A stretch of 64,000 nt of DNA from Calliopsis andreniformis (GCF_051401765.1 NC_135071.1:11696961-11760960); one strand, 5' to 3'. Shown: positions 1 through 13,700, numbered from the stretch's first letter. Numbers and translations are program-made. The notes: generated by a model not told the origin, from the letters alone.

Positions 1-3000
1 AATACATTTGCATGTTTCACAAACATAAATTGAAGTCTATACTTAGTTTCTCGCAAGCTCAGTATGTATATAAATATGTATGTTTCTATTCACCATCAAA
101 ATTAAATACTTTTTGAACGAGTATACTTTTCACTTATATTAATAGTTTAGAAAACGCATATGGAACATATTTGTCACTATTATAGTTAGTCTCACGATTA
201 AAAATTCCAAATAGAAATCTTGGAATATCTCAAACATGATGAAACAACATTTGTTTGTAATTTTCTCGTTCGTTCTCCAAACAAGAATTCCTGACGAGGC
301 GCGTGCAATTATGCTCTACGATCTTATGGCAGAGTAGACTCGTAAGATACGCGATGCATATCGATTGCACGTACAGACAGGCACCGTGTCTGACTTGCCA
401 TGAATATCTATTCGATCCAATGACAACGAACGATCTTCTATAAGGGGCTCATACCGAATGTACGTGACATCGTGAGATGTTCAATCGATCTGTCGTTTCA
501 TTTCACGCTTAGTCTGAATAAGTAGTTGAATAAATGAGAAGCGTTATCACTTAAACGTTCCATTTTATGGGAGAATAACGTTAACGTGCTGCACTGATTC
601 TAAAAAGGGTAAATTTGACGTTCATTTATGTAAAAATTGAAAGGAAAGAAGTAAATGAATAGTAATATACACAGAATGCATTCACAGAAATATTAGAAAC
701 GAAGTACATATGGCTAAAGATAGAGTTTGCTCGTTAAAAATGTTTCCTTCTTTCAAAGGTGTAAGAAAGAAATATAAATTCACTTAAATTTTTATCGTTT
801 AAAATTTGGAGAAACCTTACTGAGTTCTATAAAATTTATACAGTCCTGAAGACTTCACTAAATCTGTTCCCTCAATAGTACACAAAAACTAATTTTTACG
901 AATTAATCGTACACACACACAGATAAGTGTATCATCTAGGTCTAGGTCATACTAATCCTGGACGCTTTCACTAAGATCTATTTGCAGTTACACTGATAAA
1001 ATCAAGTGAAATATACGTATGATACAGCTAGCAAAGTTGGAAACTCTGGAGATTTCTGGAACCTGTAAAACTCATAAAAAATGTATAAGGTTCTCAGAAC
1101 TGAAGTAATATTCAAAGCAAGATACTGATTGAATAGAACTTCCCTCACTGACACCTGGATACATAATTCTCTCAACAGTATATTTATTCAAGATACATCC
1201 CCCTGCATTTCTCTCGCATTGAAACATTGATCTTCTAAGAAACAACTTTCCGAATTCACGATTAAATGAAAATAAAACCAACTCGTGCAGTGTCTAGGGT
1301 CGAAGTTCCATCGAGAAGGCAAAGGTTAACGAAGGCTTCGTTTAAATTCTTCGCCGCGTGTCTTCGCTGGACGCATCTGGATTTGCCGATCGTCGACTGA
1401 ACAGAGAGTGTATCTCCTCGCGGCGTAGCCTGGCTTCGGGAGGACTATGCAGAATTTCCAATTCCGGAACTAATCTTCGCGAGTTTGAATCCCGATACCT
1501 ATCAGCATTCTGGCCGAGCATTGCTGTGTTATTACGCGGGATGCAAAGGCGGAGAGAAGTAAGCTGGGAAAATGCACGACTTCCCTGGGGACACTGTTGT
1601 TAAAGACAGTCTTAAGCGATTCCTCTAGAACTTTAATAATATACGGTTCCCCGCAAGACTAGGAAATCTTTTCATTGCGCCTGTCAGCGTTCGAGTGGTT
1701 AATTGTCTTGACGATGTTAGAAACTTATTATGGAGTTCTTGTTGGCAGAACTTGGCTTCAGACTCTGGGGTGCCTAGAACCTGATTCTGCTTTCTGATTA
1801 CTCAAATATGAAACTTTCAACAGAAAAAGTAGCACACTGCTACTCATTGCTTCTGTAATTTCTGCATAACCAATTTATCTACATTATAACGAGAATGTTC
1901 AAGAATCTAGGAATAAAACTGCGATATACAAAACTGTGATGATATGGAGTTGTTGAATATTAGGACGTGGTTCTATCAGATAGAGCATAGATGAGATGAA
2001 TTTTTTTTGACCTCAATTGAAAAATATTGTTTGTATATTTTCCTTTCCTAACTTTTACAACGTATCTGTCCTATGGATTAAATTAGTGAGAAGTGAAAAT
2101 ATATAAAAAAGGACTCAATATACCGTTTGGTGGAATTGTTCTGGCATATTGCATGTTAATGCGATTGTTCTGAATTTGATTACCCGAAAAATGGCACATA
2201 CAGATATTAAATTCCACTGACGTTTTACGAGTCCAAACGAGCTACTCTTTCTCTTTAGCTTTGGACGTATTTTTATTTTGGATTACTCGGTCGCCAGAGG
2301 ATACATTTTATTGTTCTGTCTTGTCACTGTGCGTTTGTACACGCATTACGCATTTTTACCACGGTTGAATCGCTCTTGTAGAACTCATTGAATTTCGCTC
2401 AAAATTTTACCATTTATTTGATACCAGATAAAATCATCAACGTTTGGTAGGAAATACGCCAGGACGAATTTGCTGAAGCTCTGATGCCATGACGTGGTCT
2501 GTTCGATACCATTCGATGTTTTTAAAATGACAATGCACCGGAAGTATAGAAATTTAAATCCGCCACAGTCATAGCGACAGTTTAATAATATAAATCGCTC
2601 TCGATACATGAGCGGTAAATATTTATTTGAATTTGTCGTACGTTGTAAGCTGGCGGACAAAAATTTGGTGCCTCGTAAATTAAGTTATCACGTGAGTTGC
2701 ATCGAACACGGTACATTCTATTGTGCCTCGTAAAACGGAGTTATTTCAAAATAGACGGTGCAGATGAAATACTGCTAAAGGATGGAATGGATTCAATTCA
2801 GTATTTTTTCTTTAAAATTGTTTGTGTAGCAATTTAAATTAATTAAAGCAAGGCTCAATTTGAAGAAATTGTTAGTTGTTTTACAGTTTAATTTTATCAG
2901 TAAAAAAATTTGTAGTTGTTTAGTATCGTCTACCATGTTTATATAAACGTATGCAAAATACTTTTCTGTGCAAAAGAGTATCGAGCCTCTTGTCTCAATC

Positions 3001-3450
3001 GTGATCAAACAAGACTATGTCGAAGTTCGTGATTTATTGAGTACTCACGAGATAAAATGTTAGACTTTCTCCTCACTCTTTCGCAAACTTTATAGCTCTT
3101 CTTTCAAAAGTCGAAATACCTCAAGAACACTTCAACAAAATCCTAAGAACATTTTAACTTCCTGTTATCCCTCATATCCATCTCAGACATCATTCCTACC
3201 TAAACGAACTTCCATCCGAATCGATATTATCAATCCAATCTCGTATACTTCTAAAGATCTGTGGCTATAATGCAAAATAGCATGAGCTGTATGTCTGCCT
3301 CCATTTTCGAGACATGCATATTTAAAGATTCGAAACTCAATTTGTATCATGGACTTCTGTTTTAATATTTAAAAAGTTCCTTTAACCCAGACTCTTTTCG
3401 AAACACAAATTCTATCTCGTAAACTTGTATTAAAGCTGAAATCGAGATTA
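1..3450. other. AT-rich non-coding stretch with one CpG-richer patch
   Basis: No supported gene. Frames are short and interrupted on both strands. A short CA run lies near 912-921. From about 1290 to 1620 the base composition shifts and CpG dinucleotides become common, which resembles the larger CpG-rich blocks further on; it may be a small regulatory island. From about 3050 to 3260 the plus strand is C/T-rich and G-poor, one of several strand-skewed tracts in the window. Confidence 0.6.
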
Positions 3451-3479
3451 CGTCGCTTGCCCTTACAGCCCCAGATATA

Positions 3480-4160
3480 TCCAAAAGTTTACCATCAGTC
3501 ATATTCACAGTCGTACCAAATCTGTACTAACTTCGATGTCCCTCGATATGTCATGCGTTTCCATCCCTCCAGCGCGGTTCTATCAGTCACAATTAAATCG
3601 TTCCGACGTCTTCTCGGCGTGGTAATTGAAGGCTGGCACTTTTCCGAATGAATATTAATAGTCGATTCGAACGTGCCGCCGCGGGAGGTCTGAGAACCGC
3701 CGTGCCAGGAAAAAATAATGTACATCGAGAAGAACGGGGAGATTAGCAGGCGTGCATCGATCGGTCATTTGTGCGGTTTCATGACACGACCGTACGCTGG
3801 CGGCGAAGCGGGAAACCGTCTCTGGTCTGCGACCTCCACCTATTTTCGTGTAGCAAGAAATTGGCATGAAGCCACAGCCGCAGAGCTGCAGCCTACCCGA
3901 ACGTACCCATCATCGCTCGGCGAACTCATCGCGGCTGACGTCCACCGTAGATTACGTCGATTACGTCACGGTTTCCCGCAATTTTCTAAGAACCTCGTCG
4001 ATCCATAAATACACCGTCGACGAGTTCGCCGAAACGCAACCCTGACCCGAGAACTTTGGACCGTTTCTCTGTTTATGAAATTCGGTTAAGGTATCGAGGT
4101 GTACGTAATCAGATACAACAGACTCTGCGCACGCCTGCAGCTGAAGCGTTGCCATTCTAG
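3480..4160. promoter_or_regulatory. CpG-rich block, candidate cis-regulatory element
   Basis: CpG is dense here against an AT-rich background. A nine-base unit, GATTACGTC, is repeated head to tail at 3950-3967, giving two CRE/bZIP-type half-sites (ACGTC). Two 14-base arms at 3918-3931 and 4018-4031 are inverted copies with one mismatch, centred on the sequence CGGCGAACTC. Overlapping frames on both strands are open, as expected where stop codons are rare, so I do not call a gene. A conserved enhancer or the promoter of an unseen transcript is the best guess; that is inference from composition and motifs. Confidence 0.35.
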
Positions 4161-4314
4161 CGTTGGGATCTGATGAGCCAGGTGGTAGGAAATTGGACTA
4201 CTTGTGGTCTAATACGAATCCCTGGTTGCTAAGCTTTCACATTGATGGAGGAACGCATTGCTTCTATGTATTATCTGCTTAATAGCGGTATCTACTGTCA
4301 GCTTAACAATAGGG

Positions 4315-4337
4315 TCTACTATTTACCTGATAGTAGA
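4315..4337. repeat. Short perfect hairpin
   Basis: TCTACTAT and ATAGTAGA form an 8-bp perfect stem around a 7-base loop. It sits in AT-rich DNA with no supported gene. It could be chance or a small structured RNA element. Confidence 0.5.
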
Positions 4338-4629
4338 AACGCACCCCTGCATCGAGATAAGGGCTGGTAAGGTAAAATTCATGTTAGGGCCAAGGAAGCT
4401 CGCGTTCAGCCATAATTCTATCAGTTTGATAGCAGATGGAATTGATGCGGTCACCAACAGAAATAGCTGATTTTATCGGGTTTATGGTCTCTCATGGAGT
4501 TATTTCAGGGTTTCTTTCCTACATGCAATGTGATAATCGGTTGGTAATGAGACATCAGGTACTCGGTGCGATGCGTATTTCGTTTCTAATTGGTTTTATG
4601 CTGAGTTTCATCGCACGCGAGGTCGTATA

Positions 4630-7600
4630 AGCGCATGAAAAGGACGTTGATGATTCTACATGTATTTTTCTGTAACACAACGTGCGCATGTTTCAGAAGA
4701 ATTTAGTTCTTTTTGTACGCTTACAAAGTAATGTAACAGGAATTTGATGAGATAAGCCGTGGTTGCGCTTGCATAACGCCTGCTACGCCAGCGACAAATC
4801 CTTCGCTCGATCGTAACTTATGTAGCACTCTGCATCCGAAGGGACAGTATAACATTATGCAGTGAGCTCGTGTAGAAAAATATTAGGTGGAATAAGAGAG
4901 CCTTGTTATGCATGGGAAACCTGTGGAAGAATATTTTTACTGAGTAGAAAAAAAACTTGCAAAATTAAAGTTGTCAACTAGATATTTTACATTTCATTTT
5001 CAATAGAAAAAATTGTGAATCTTTGAATATCTATGAATTGAAATAATACTTCCAAATAATTTTGAAGAAATTACAGAAATTGTTATCGTTTTTATAATTA
5101 CAGAAGCTACTAGCACATAGTACCTACTTTTATAATCTTTAAGCCATCTATGTACGCATTTATTTAGTACAGTGCTTAATACTAATAGTAACTAATTAAT
5201 AGTAACATTTTCATTTGCCTTCTCTAAATGTAAACAATTAAAAACTTACAATTAAGTAGTAACACTTTCAACAGGTTCTCGTGGACCACATTTGACTATC
5301 ACAGCTTGAAATTCTTCGGTCTTTAATTCGACTATCAAATTCCAGAACTTTGGAACTTCCTACATTACCTTCGTCAAGATTCAACAGCTTTGAGCTACTC
5401 ATAGAATGTTAAACAAAGTTCTTAGCTCTTGTAAGTCTGAAGTGTTAGTCTAAAACAAACTACTGGGATCGTATCAAAGATTGCTTCATTTAGAGTTGTG
5501 GACATTGACTATATAATATAATTAAAACGTGATACGTTTACGAAACGATTTTTCGATTGACTTTAAAGTTTGATTCAAAATCAAACTTTTACTTTACGCG
5601 TAATGTTAAAGATTTCTGCAAACAAAACTGAGCGCGGGTAGTGACCGATCTCTGACAGTAGAACCACTTGGCATCGTTCTAATGTTAAGATTACACATTC
5701 TTGCTCTTTTATTTTTAGTTTCTTTTTTTATATGCAAGCACATTGATCCTATTCTAATTTAGGAACCCTCCCCAAATATTGGAGAAGCTTTATTTTCATA
5801 GGTTTTCACAATTAATACAAACATATTTGTCTTGGTTATTAAAACAGTAGTATATGTTTACGCCTGAGCAGCCACTGTACATTAACACTATGTTTATTTA
5901 ATATTCGACAACGACGCGTTTTGAAAAGTGGAAAGTGATCTTAGTAGATACTTTGAGGCAAGATTTAAAGTTTTATTTTCTCAAAAATCGTGTTAAACTA
6001 GCAGCGTAAATTATTCCTCACAAATCTTGAAAAAATAGTGCTTTTCAAAATTTGTGATCGTTTTTTCCTGCAATTAAAGTATCAACAATACATACTCATA
6101 GATAAATCTGCTTGTACTATATCCGTGAACGTAGCGTTCCCATAAATTGAGTTAACTCCCATGGACTTCGTGAAAAATAGAGTAACTCGACTCAGATAAC
6201 GACTAGCGAATTAAATCGATCGTACGAAATCGTAGGCTATTTTCCGCACATGGGCGTGGAGAATTATGAACAAAAGAAACGAACCGGAAGACCAACGCGA
6301 ATTCAAGGACATTTCTCGATTCGAGTGTTACCACTTAAGTGACGTTCACGAATTGCGCCCTTAGCTTCCATCGACGAAAGCGATTGCTTCCACGAAAGAA
6401 TATTACACTGTAGGATCGAACCCATTAACTTTCTTATTTGTACGATTTGTACGTAGCAGTCGATCACGAGTGTGTTCTTGAAAGAGCCATTTTTACTCGG
6501 TGATCAATACTGGTCTGCTTGGCTTCTAGGTTTAGCTGTTTAAACCTCTTATGTTCTGTATAATGTAGTAAATGACATTCGAAGACGTAACATTCAGCGT
6601 GCTAATATATCAACTTCTGCATTCCTTGGTAGTGTGTTTTAGAGTAAATAATATTCATTAAAAATATCGCGAAATAAACAATTCTATCCTGTCACCTCCA
6701 TATTTGTAGTTATACGTTAAAACAGCTCAAGCACATTGAATCTCACTTCTATGTCACGAATGTCCAACTCGTAGACTTCAATGAAGGTAAAAACCTGAAT
6801 GTGACTTATCTTGCTTTGCTTCGCAACCGTAGATACTTATAAGTAATTCATAGTATCAATTACTTGGTTTCCACTGCAGTAGCCAGCGAGGAACTCTGGA
6901 GTACTTATTCATTGCATAGTGGTGAGCTTTCATTCCAAGAGCTTCAGTTGAAAGGGTAATGGGCAAATGAGAGGGATGCATAAATTTCTAAATCGTTTTA
7001 TGGAACTGTATGCACGGAACGAGGAATTTTTGTGTTTCAATTATCTTGTTTTGTTTAGAATAGAGCTCTCTACAATTTGGCCATAGCTGAGAGCGCACAA
7101 TGAGGAGCGATTATTGTGAAAATAGTCATTGCATCAAACGAAGCGAGCGAAGTACTTTCGTCTGCTTCGTAGATTTATGTAGCGGAAACGGCTAAACAGA
7201 GTTCTTTAAATGATAGAGTCTCCGTGAAACTGCCTCCGTTTATGAATCATAACGTATTTTGCAGCGGCCGCTGGCACAGTGTCGATCCTATGGTCATAGA
7301 AATTGAGTAGTGTGACGGTTGCGAAGGTATCTGTTCCATAAGGCATGGAGGACCCTTTTAAGCTAATATCCCTGACTGATAGGAGCAAGGGCGTGAGTTG
7401 GCTGTTTTGGTGATATAGACGGCCACTTTTGCAGATTGAAAATCACGTTTCACCCTCGGAGGAAATGGGGTCGTGCCCAAGTATCGTTTCTCCTGAGTTA
7501 TGCAGATTTCATGCCACTTTTTGTCCTCTCGACTCGTAACCTTTTGCTCGTAACTGACTTTCTCCAACGCAACGCTTAGTCGGATTGAGATCTCCCCTCT

Positions 7601-8110
7601 TCAATGGAATTGGTTATAAATAAGAATGCAAAAGGATGCTTTTCAATGTAATACAGTCTTTTGAGTGGTCCATTCTATTGTGGAAACCATATTCAGCAGT
7701 CTCGAGAATATTATGGCTCGAGAGCGCTGTGGGAAGAAAAATTTTATTCAAAATGCTACTGCTGCAAACTACATTGCGTTCAGTGCAGAAGGTGTTCCTG
7801 AGGAGGGTGATTTTCTGAAGGCTTATTAAGGGGGTGGGTGAATATGTGATACTACTTGTTATCTTAATTATGTGTTATCGACTATAGTGACCCACAAATT
7901 CGTTCACATGTATTCAATATATCAATTATTAGGCGTGTATCTTAATTTAATACCTTTTCAAAGAAAACGACATTTATTTAAAAGTACCATAAAATCAAAG
8001 TTGAAATATTTTGAAATGATTTACGCACTGAATAATCCTGAAAACTGCTGCGACATATTTTCTGTTTATTGCTCTTATTTTCAACTGTTACACTTACCTC
8101 CTATCTGATG
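4630..8110. other. AT-rich non-coding stretch
   Basis: No gene or clear mobile element. The only standout is a perfect short inverted repeat at 5565-5589, listed separately. A good splice acceptor near 5272 and a GTAAGT donor at 5429 bound about 155 bases, but all three frames between them contain stops, so it is not a coding exon. Confidence 0.55.
5565..5589. repeat. Perfect 10-bp inverted repeat with 5-base loop
   Basis: AAAGTTTGAT at 5565-5574 and ATCAAACTTT at 5580-5589 are exact reverse complements around the loop TCAAA. The dyad is seen directly; its function is unknown. Confidence 0.6.
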
Positions 8111-8129
8111 TCGCCACAGATTCGCCCAC

Positions 8130-8790
8130 ACTTTGTCTTCAATTTTTTACGGCTGTAATAATGCAGCAGCCCACTTTTCAAGAAACATGAAGCGGCAACT
8201 TGCTCTACTTGTTATCTCTCTGCTCAATTATCCCCCATTATTCATAACAGTATACTTAGGGAGCAATGCCACAAAAATGCTGGCACATTGTGTTCCCCCT
8301 TTAAAAGTCGCCATAAATTTCCGAAGAAAGTTACGAAACGATCCAGTGAACCGTGTTCCATTGCCAAAATAAGTCGCGGGGGTGGTTGTTTGTCTTAAAT
8401 GCGGGCCGCGTCTCTGAGGGCGTTACACTTTCGCGTGCTTTTCACTTCGAAATTAAGATAATAAGGGGCAATTTGGCAGTCTCACGCGGCAGTTGCGGGA
8501 AAGTTAAATCCTTGGTGAGGCAACTGCGGACGTATATTATGCTAATCCGTCAATATAATCAGACGCTCCCGCAATCCTGTGGTTCGCTGGCTGCTTACGC
8601 TTCAACTCGCAAACGCAACCAGCTAACATTCAGTATCATCGGAGGGAACGTTCTGTCTATATTGCAGGAAAAGGCTGCAGAAACGCAATGAGCAGGGACG
8701 ATGGTCGTACAATCGTATAGTCGTAGTTGCTCGCTGGTAAGGATAGAACGAATTATTCCGGGTCGTTAACGCGACGAGGTAGCTTCGAAA
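8130..8790. promoter_or_regulatory. CpG-rich block, candidate regulatory element
   Basis: The composition changes from AT-rich to CpG-rich between about 8300 and 8780. The open plus frame at 8353-8691 (112 codons) overlaps other open frames, starts without a clear context and shows no recognisable domain, so it is better read as a by-product of composition. An acceptor (ATATTGCAG, ending 8667) and a donor (GTAAGGAT at 8737) bound a 69-base segment that is open in one frame. This is a weak exon candidate only. Confidence 0.3.
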
Positions 8791-9899
8791 GACTGCTGCA
8801 TTAAATATCGTTTTATTTTTGAAATTTTCCTGCGACGGCGATGAAATTTACCCCTGAGCTTTGAGAAGATCCTGGCTCTTCAAATAAAAATTGCTGCTTT
8901 ATATATTTGAACGTTATTTTAGGTCAAATACTGTACTCATGGGTAGACTTTGGACGTTTTTGCAGGTTCATGACTTTATAAACGTAATTATAAAAATGGA
9001 AGCTAAGTAAAGTTTTCTTTCATTCTCTAAGCCATTTTAGATTATAAATTGTAGGAACGCCCGTGGATTATAATATATCTGTCTTCGTTGTTTGTGATTG
9101 GAAAAACAAAGAGAAGCATGTAACATCTAGTTATGTACGTCATTTTAGGTGCTTCAGGAAAATGTTTATATATTATGTGCAGTTTGTCCTCTTTTGTGCA
9201 TTTCAGTTTCCAATAAATGCACAAACATTTGTATTCTACTCATCAGAGATTAAATACAAATTTGAAATTAGAATTGATGTATTTACACGAAGTTACTGGA
9301 AAGTAATTTAAATCTACATTTTATTATATTTAGATATAGGTATTACTACATATAAATGCCTCAGAAAAGTATCCTTTTTAAAACATCCTGACCCAATTAG
9401 TGTGGTTAATTGGATAACTTTAGTATCCAATTTAGTAAACAGTATCATATTCTTGATTTTAGTTATAATATCCATAATAAAATTGTGAATCTGTTTGAGT
9501 CATAAAAATAGTAAGTTTAGAATGGAATATGCTTATACATATCTAAGATAGAACATCAAACGGACGTAAAGATTTTCATCAACGTCGACTAGCATGTGGT
9601 CTAATTTATAACATCGCATAGAGCTTGCATTTGGATTGCGCCCCAAAGCATAAATCTGAAGTTGTACGATATCAGGGATATGAATATTTTATAGTAACAG
9701 AAAGTACTCTGAAGTAGATCACAGATCTCATTCCGTTGAGTATAAGAACAGAACTTTGGAATTTTTAGTTCGAATTTTCTAGCAATTTAAAAATAGAACT
9801 CTAGAATTTTATGTTACTTATTATAATACTATTAGATTCCTTAGAGCATTGCATTGATTTCTTATGTCATGTTTTAATACTCGATTCTGTTTGTTGCAG
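8790..9899. other. AT-rich non-coding stretch upstream of candidate exon
   Basis: No gene is supported. Toward its right end a pyrimidine-rich tract leads into the acceptor TTTGTTGCAG that precedes the candidate exon at 9900. If that exon is real, this segment is intron or 5' flank. Confidence 0.5.
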
Positions 9900-9987
9900 G
9901 TAACAAATTTTTAACCGTCTGCTTTATCCAATACATGGAAAATCCTCCAAGCGACGAAAGAGTAGAAATTGAAGATTTGCTTCTACC
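9900..9987 (+). CDS. Candidate internal or first coding exon, unknown protein
   Basis: An 88-base segment has a strong acceptor on its left (pyrimidine-rich tract then TTTGTTGCAG) and a consensus donor on its right (GTAAGTGAA at 9988). One frame is open across the whole segment. It begins with the last two bases of a codon and ends two bases into another. The frame contains an ATG at 9935 and from there reads MENPPSDERVEIEDLLLP, an acidic, protein-like sequence. It could be an internal exon, or a first coding exon starting at that methionine. I do not recognise the protein and found no partner exon with matching phase nearby. With such long flanking non-coding DNA, it may belong to a gene with very large introns. 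The splice signals and open frame are seen; the coding role is inferred. Confidence 0.45.
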
Positions 9988-10030
9988 GTAAGTGAATTAA
10001 TTAAAAATCTTCATTTTCTTGTATTTTTCT

Positions 10031-10161
10031 ACAAATTTTGTTTTGAATACTATTACTGAGGAATATTTTTGAAAAGTGTAAGTTTAGTTTCAAATAATTT
10101 TCATTTCATGTGTAATTTAACTTTCTCATGTATTAAAACTCGTGCTTGTGTTTTGAATTAC
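10031..10161 (+). repeat. Diverged direct repeat, copy A
   Basis: This segment matches 13970-14082 in the same orientation, with shared blocks such as TGTTTTGAAT, GAATATTT, TGAAAAG and GTGCTTGTGTTTTG in the same order. Small indels separate the blocks. It starts about 45 bases after the donor of the candidate exon at 9900-9987. The likeliest explanation is an old dispersed repeat; a segmental duplication is the alternative. Confidence 0.6.
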
Positions 10162-13100
10162 GTTGTTACCATTTAGTAACATGAAAATATATGCATGTTC
10201 TGTATAAAACCAAGTTTATATGAACGAAGAAAACAAGGGAATGTAATAACAAAATACTATACTTGATTTTAACATTCCCATGTTTCATCGTATTTACTCG
10301 TAAACTATCGAGTGATATCGTATACCATCGATCATAGACTAAAATATCACCTTCCGAATGAATTTAAACTGATTAAGGTCCACGGACAGTTTTATTTTTT
10401 GCACTGAACTCTGGAATGTAAGAACCTCATAACTTTGACAACTCCAATATCTGCGTTCCTACTGAAAAGTCTTAGGGGACTACTTAGAGTACTTACTAAA
10501 ATTTTATAGATGCTTGGAAATATGACCTCGTTCAGATTTTTAGAAACAATTTCCCACTTTCTGCTGTACAGAATGACAGAAATATAGCCTTAATACAGTA
10601 AAAAATTTAGTAAATAATAAAAAAGTAATTGAATTTGTTTGTAACTGTAGCTTCTACTGTCTAAATACCTTTCTTTCATGAGATTGATAATAACAAAGGT
10701 ACTTAAGCTTTTAATATTAAAAATTCCTCAACTCTTAATTAGTATAGTATTTACAGTAATTCTGGTTGATGTGTTTAGTAGATAAGATGTTCATTAATAA
10801 TCTGCAGAGATGAAAAGACATTGATTATTTTTTATGATTGCTGTAATCTCGTACATTTGCTGTAGTACTATACTATTTAAAAGTTACAGTTCGTAATCCA
10901 TGTTGCGTAACAGAAGATGCAACTGAGTTTAGACTTTCGTGAAGGAATGCAAATATAATTGCTTTTTTCTGTATAATCGTCAAAAAATGCCACATTATTT
11001 TATAACAAAATTAGGTAGGTATTATTCGAACGAAGTTTTACTTAAATACAATTTTGAGTAAATTCTCCTTCGAAGAAAGATTACAAAATCGTAGAGTGCA
11101 GACACACCCTATGCACTTTCAACTCATTTTATACGTTATTTGTACTTGGATATTATCCAGAGCAGGATTTGGAACCCCTTAACTCCAGGATCAGACCATG
11201 TTTTTCAACAAACAAATTAGAATCAAATTCTTTTAATCTCTTAACACACATATGTTCCCATTTTCTCAAACACTGAGGCTGGCGCTATTCGAGTTGAATG
11301 CAGACTTCATAATTCTTGATACGGTGGCGTCAGGAGAAATGTAGTCAAACGTCAGACGCAAGCAGCGAAATGATATTTGAAGACGGATCGAAGCTTGTAG
11401 GTATTTGGTCCCCAAAGAGTCCGTCACAGCAGCCGAGGTCGATTTTGCTGAGGAGTCATACAGTCGTATATTTATAGTTGGATTTGCTTCGGATATCGGC
11501 GACTTGAGACCGACATCTGAGTTCGTACTTCGAAGTTACGACGTCTGCTTTGAAAGTAAACTATCGTCTCTTGTAATTCCGTGTCAAACAATGCGCAATT
11601 AGTCGTCGATTAACATTGAGACACGTGTAGCTTTGGAAGCTTTGTCGAGCAATAGCACAGACAAAGAATTTTTGCTTCATAGGGCTGGAGATAATATTAG
11701 TGAAGTAATTGTTTTAATTTTCACTTACTCACACAGTTAAAGGAAAAAGAGAAAGGCAATGATGGTAAATAAGATAGTGATAGATATAATATATTATTGC
11801 GATATATGAATAGATTGAAATGATAGATCGTATTGTATAGTATGTGAAGTTTAAACATTCATTTCCCATAAATCGAACCTGCAATGTGTTCAGGTTTTGC
11901 GAATCGTAGCTAAAATTTAACTGTCATCATTGCATCGTGTTATAAATAATTCTTTTGATTATTTATATACGCCAACAGATACATATCACAGAATCTTCTA
12001 AAATTAAAGTAGACGAGAACAAAGGAAAGGGGGAATAATATTATACGTATAAGAATGATTTCAAGACAAATAAATTTTGTAATAAATATGATGTAATAAT
12101 TGACAGAATTTACAGTAGTCAAGAGCAACAAACTTTTTCTAGACAGTTTATTTCGCTGCACTGTTATTCCTAATGATAGAATAATGTTTATGAATACTTT
12201 AAGGGATGAAATTGTATAAAGTAAACTTTAGTTTTTGTGGTTCCGTCTTTGCAGTTAAGTATAATTTCTTTGTGAGAAATATGATAATTGATGAGAATGA
12301 AAAAATACAGAAATTCAACAGAATTAGGTTTCTGCAAGCGAAAGATGAAAGTAAAGAAAGGTGAGGTTTCATACAATCAGTGAAAAAGGACTGTCCATGG
12401 CCAGACCAGAAGTAAATTTTCTTCAAACTTAGTGCCTATGTATTAATGGAAAAAAATAGTCAGCGAAACAATCACAAATTTCACTATCAATCCCAGAGAG
12501 TAATTTATGATAAAAAAAAGTATTATTTATGATTTTTAATTTAAATGTTAGAAAGAAATGTAGTACGAAATATGCTACAATCTTAATTTTTAATTTTATA
12601 CTTGTCAATAAAAGTATCAAGATTCTCTTCACGTCACATTTTGTAGCAATTTCATTCTAAAGTTCCCCATATTAATTCTCCGCGTAACGTGAAAGGCTTC
12701 TTACTATCGTAAAGTTCAATAACTAAATTATGCTAATGTCAATTTACCTTTAACAAACTCACGATGAAAGGAAGTTAGCGAAACATCTAATACAGATAAC
12801 AAAGTATTCTACTTTCTAATATTCGAACTTCATTTACCTGCACCTCTACAAGGAATATCTGAATATTAAATTATTTAAATAACTTCAAAGCTGTTCTCAT
12901 TGTTACGTGTCACAGTTATTTTCTGCAACTTCCAGGCGTATCACTACATGCTTACTATGACTGACATGTATCATCCACTACGAAATAGTAGCTGTTCGGC
13001 TTTAATATTTCATCGCAGATCGAAAGGATTTTGATGTTGATTCGCTTTCGAACACGGAGAAGCTTGCAGTAAAACGTTTTAAAATAGTGTCAGGTCTGGA

Positions 13101-13550
13101 CGATTACCAGGCGTGCACGATGTGAACGTAAAACAATGTTTCGACGTGTTACGTTAGGGGATCAACGTCAATGTACTTCGTTGGATGAGAGAATTACTTC
13201 AAAATCCATTTGGTTCAGACAGCACGTGGGCACTTGTAACAAATATAGACGATTCCGCCACAGTTCTTGAAAATATTACAATACATTTAATGCTTTAATA
13301 CTTCACTACGTTATTTACAGAAGCATCAACTCTATTCAGTTTTTCAATTATGAGTTACTACATTTTTAGCAAATATATTCAGATATTGATATCAAACGGT
13401 GCTACTTAATTATTACTTCACCCTTACTGGAGTGATATTATGTATATTAAAGTATGTTGTAGTGATGGTGTTGCTATGATTTAATTATAAAAAATGATTT
13501 ACAGTAATAGTATAAGGAAAATTCACAGTTTTTCGATTCATTAGTTCTTG
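10162..13550. other. AT-rich non-coding stretch
   Basis: No supported gene. One slightly GC-richer open frame near 11381-11601 (about 70 codons, no ATG at its start) has no recognisable motif. The remainder is AT-rich with scattered homopolymer runs and nothing I can classify. Confidence 0.5.
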
Positions 13551-13700
13551 TACAGGGTGTAAAAGTATTAATGTTGATGGCTGAAGGGGGTGAATCTGCA
13601 CGTCTGGATCGGTGAATATTTGTAAAAAAAACCTGTCCTCAAAATTGTTTATAATATTGAAAATTATGGTTGTTAATATCTGACCATTGATAATGATTGT
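13550..13700 (+). mobile_element. Fragment of a dispersed repeat, family X, copy 1
   Basis: The stretch beginning CAGGGTGTAAAAGTATTAATG and continuing to GAAGGGGGTGAATC parallels 59425-59480 (AGAGTGTACC, then AACTAATAGTAGTAAC, then GAAAGGGGGTAATTA). The motif order and spacing match and the orientation is the same, so I treat them as two members of one family. The opening resembles repeats I associate with hymenopteran genomes, but I cannot name the family. No coding capacity is visible. Confidence 0.4.

Noticed and set aside
912..922. CA dinucleotide run
   Set aside because: Too short to count as a meaningful microsatellite.
4258..4630. Overlapping frames with hydrophobic runs suggesting a membrane protein
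   Set aside because: The two frames disagree, have no splice framing and no recognisable family; hydrophobic runs are common in T-rich sequence.
6410..6430. Possible tRNA B-box (GGATCGAACCC, i.e. GGGTTCGATCC on minus)
   Set aside because: The flanking bases do not form a five-base T-stem and there is no A-box or acceptor stem at the right distance.
8094..8155. Minus-strand exon with AG|GTAAGT donor and an acceptor
   Set aside because: All three frames contain a stop within 55 bases.
8668..8736. 69-base segment between an acceptor and GTAAGGAT donor
   Set aside because: Only 22 open codons, Arg/Lys-rich, moderate donor; too likely by chance.
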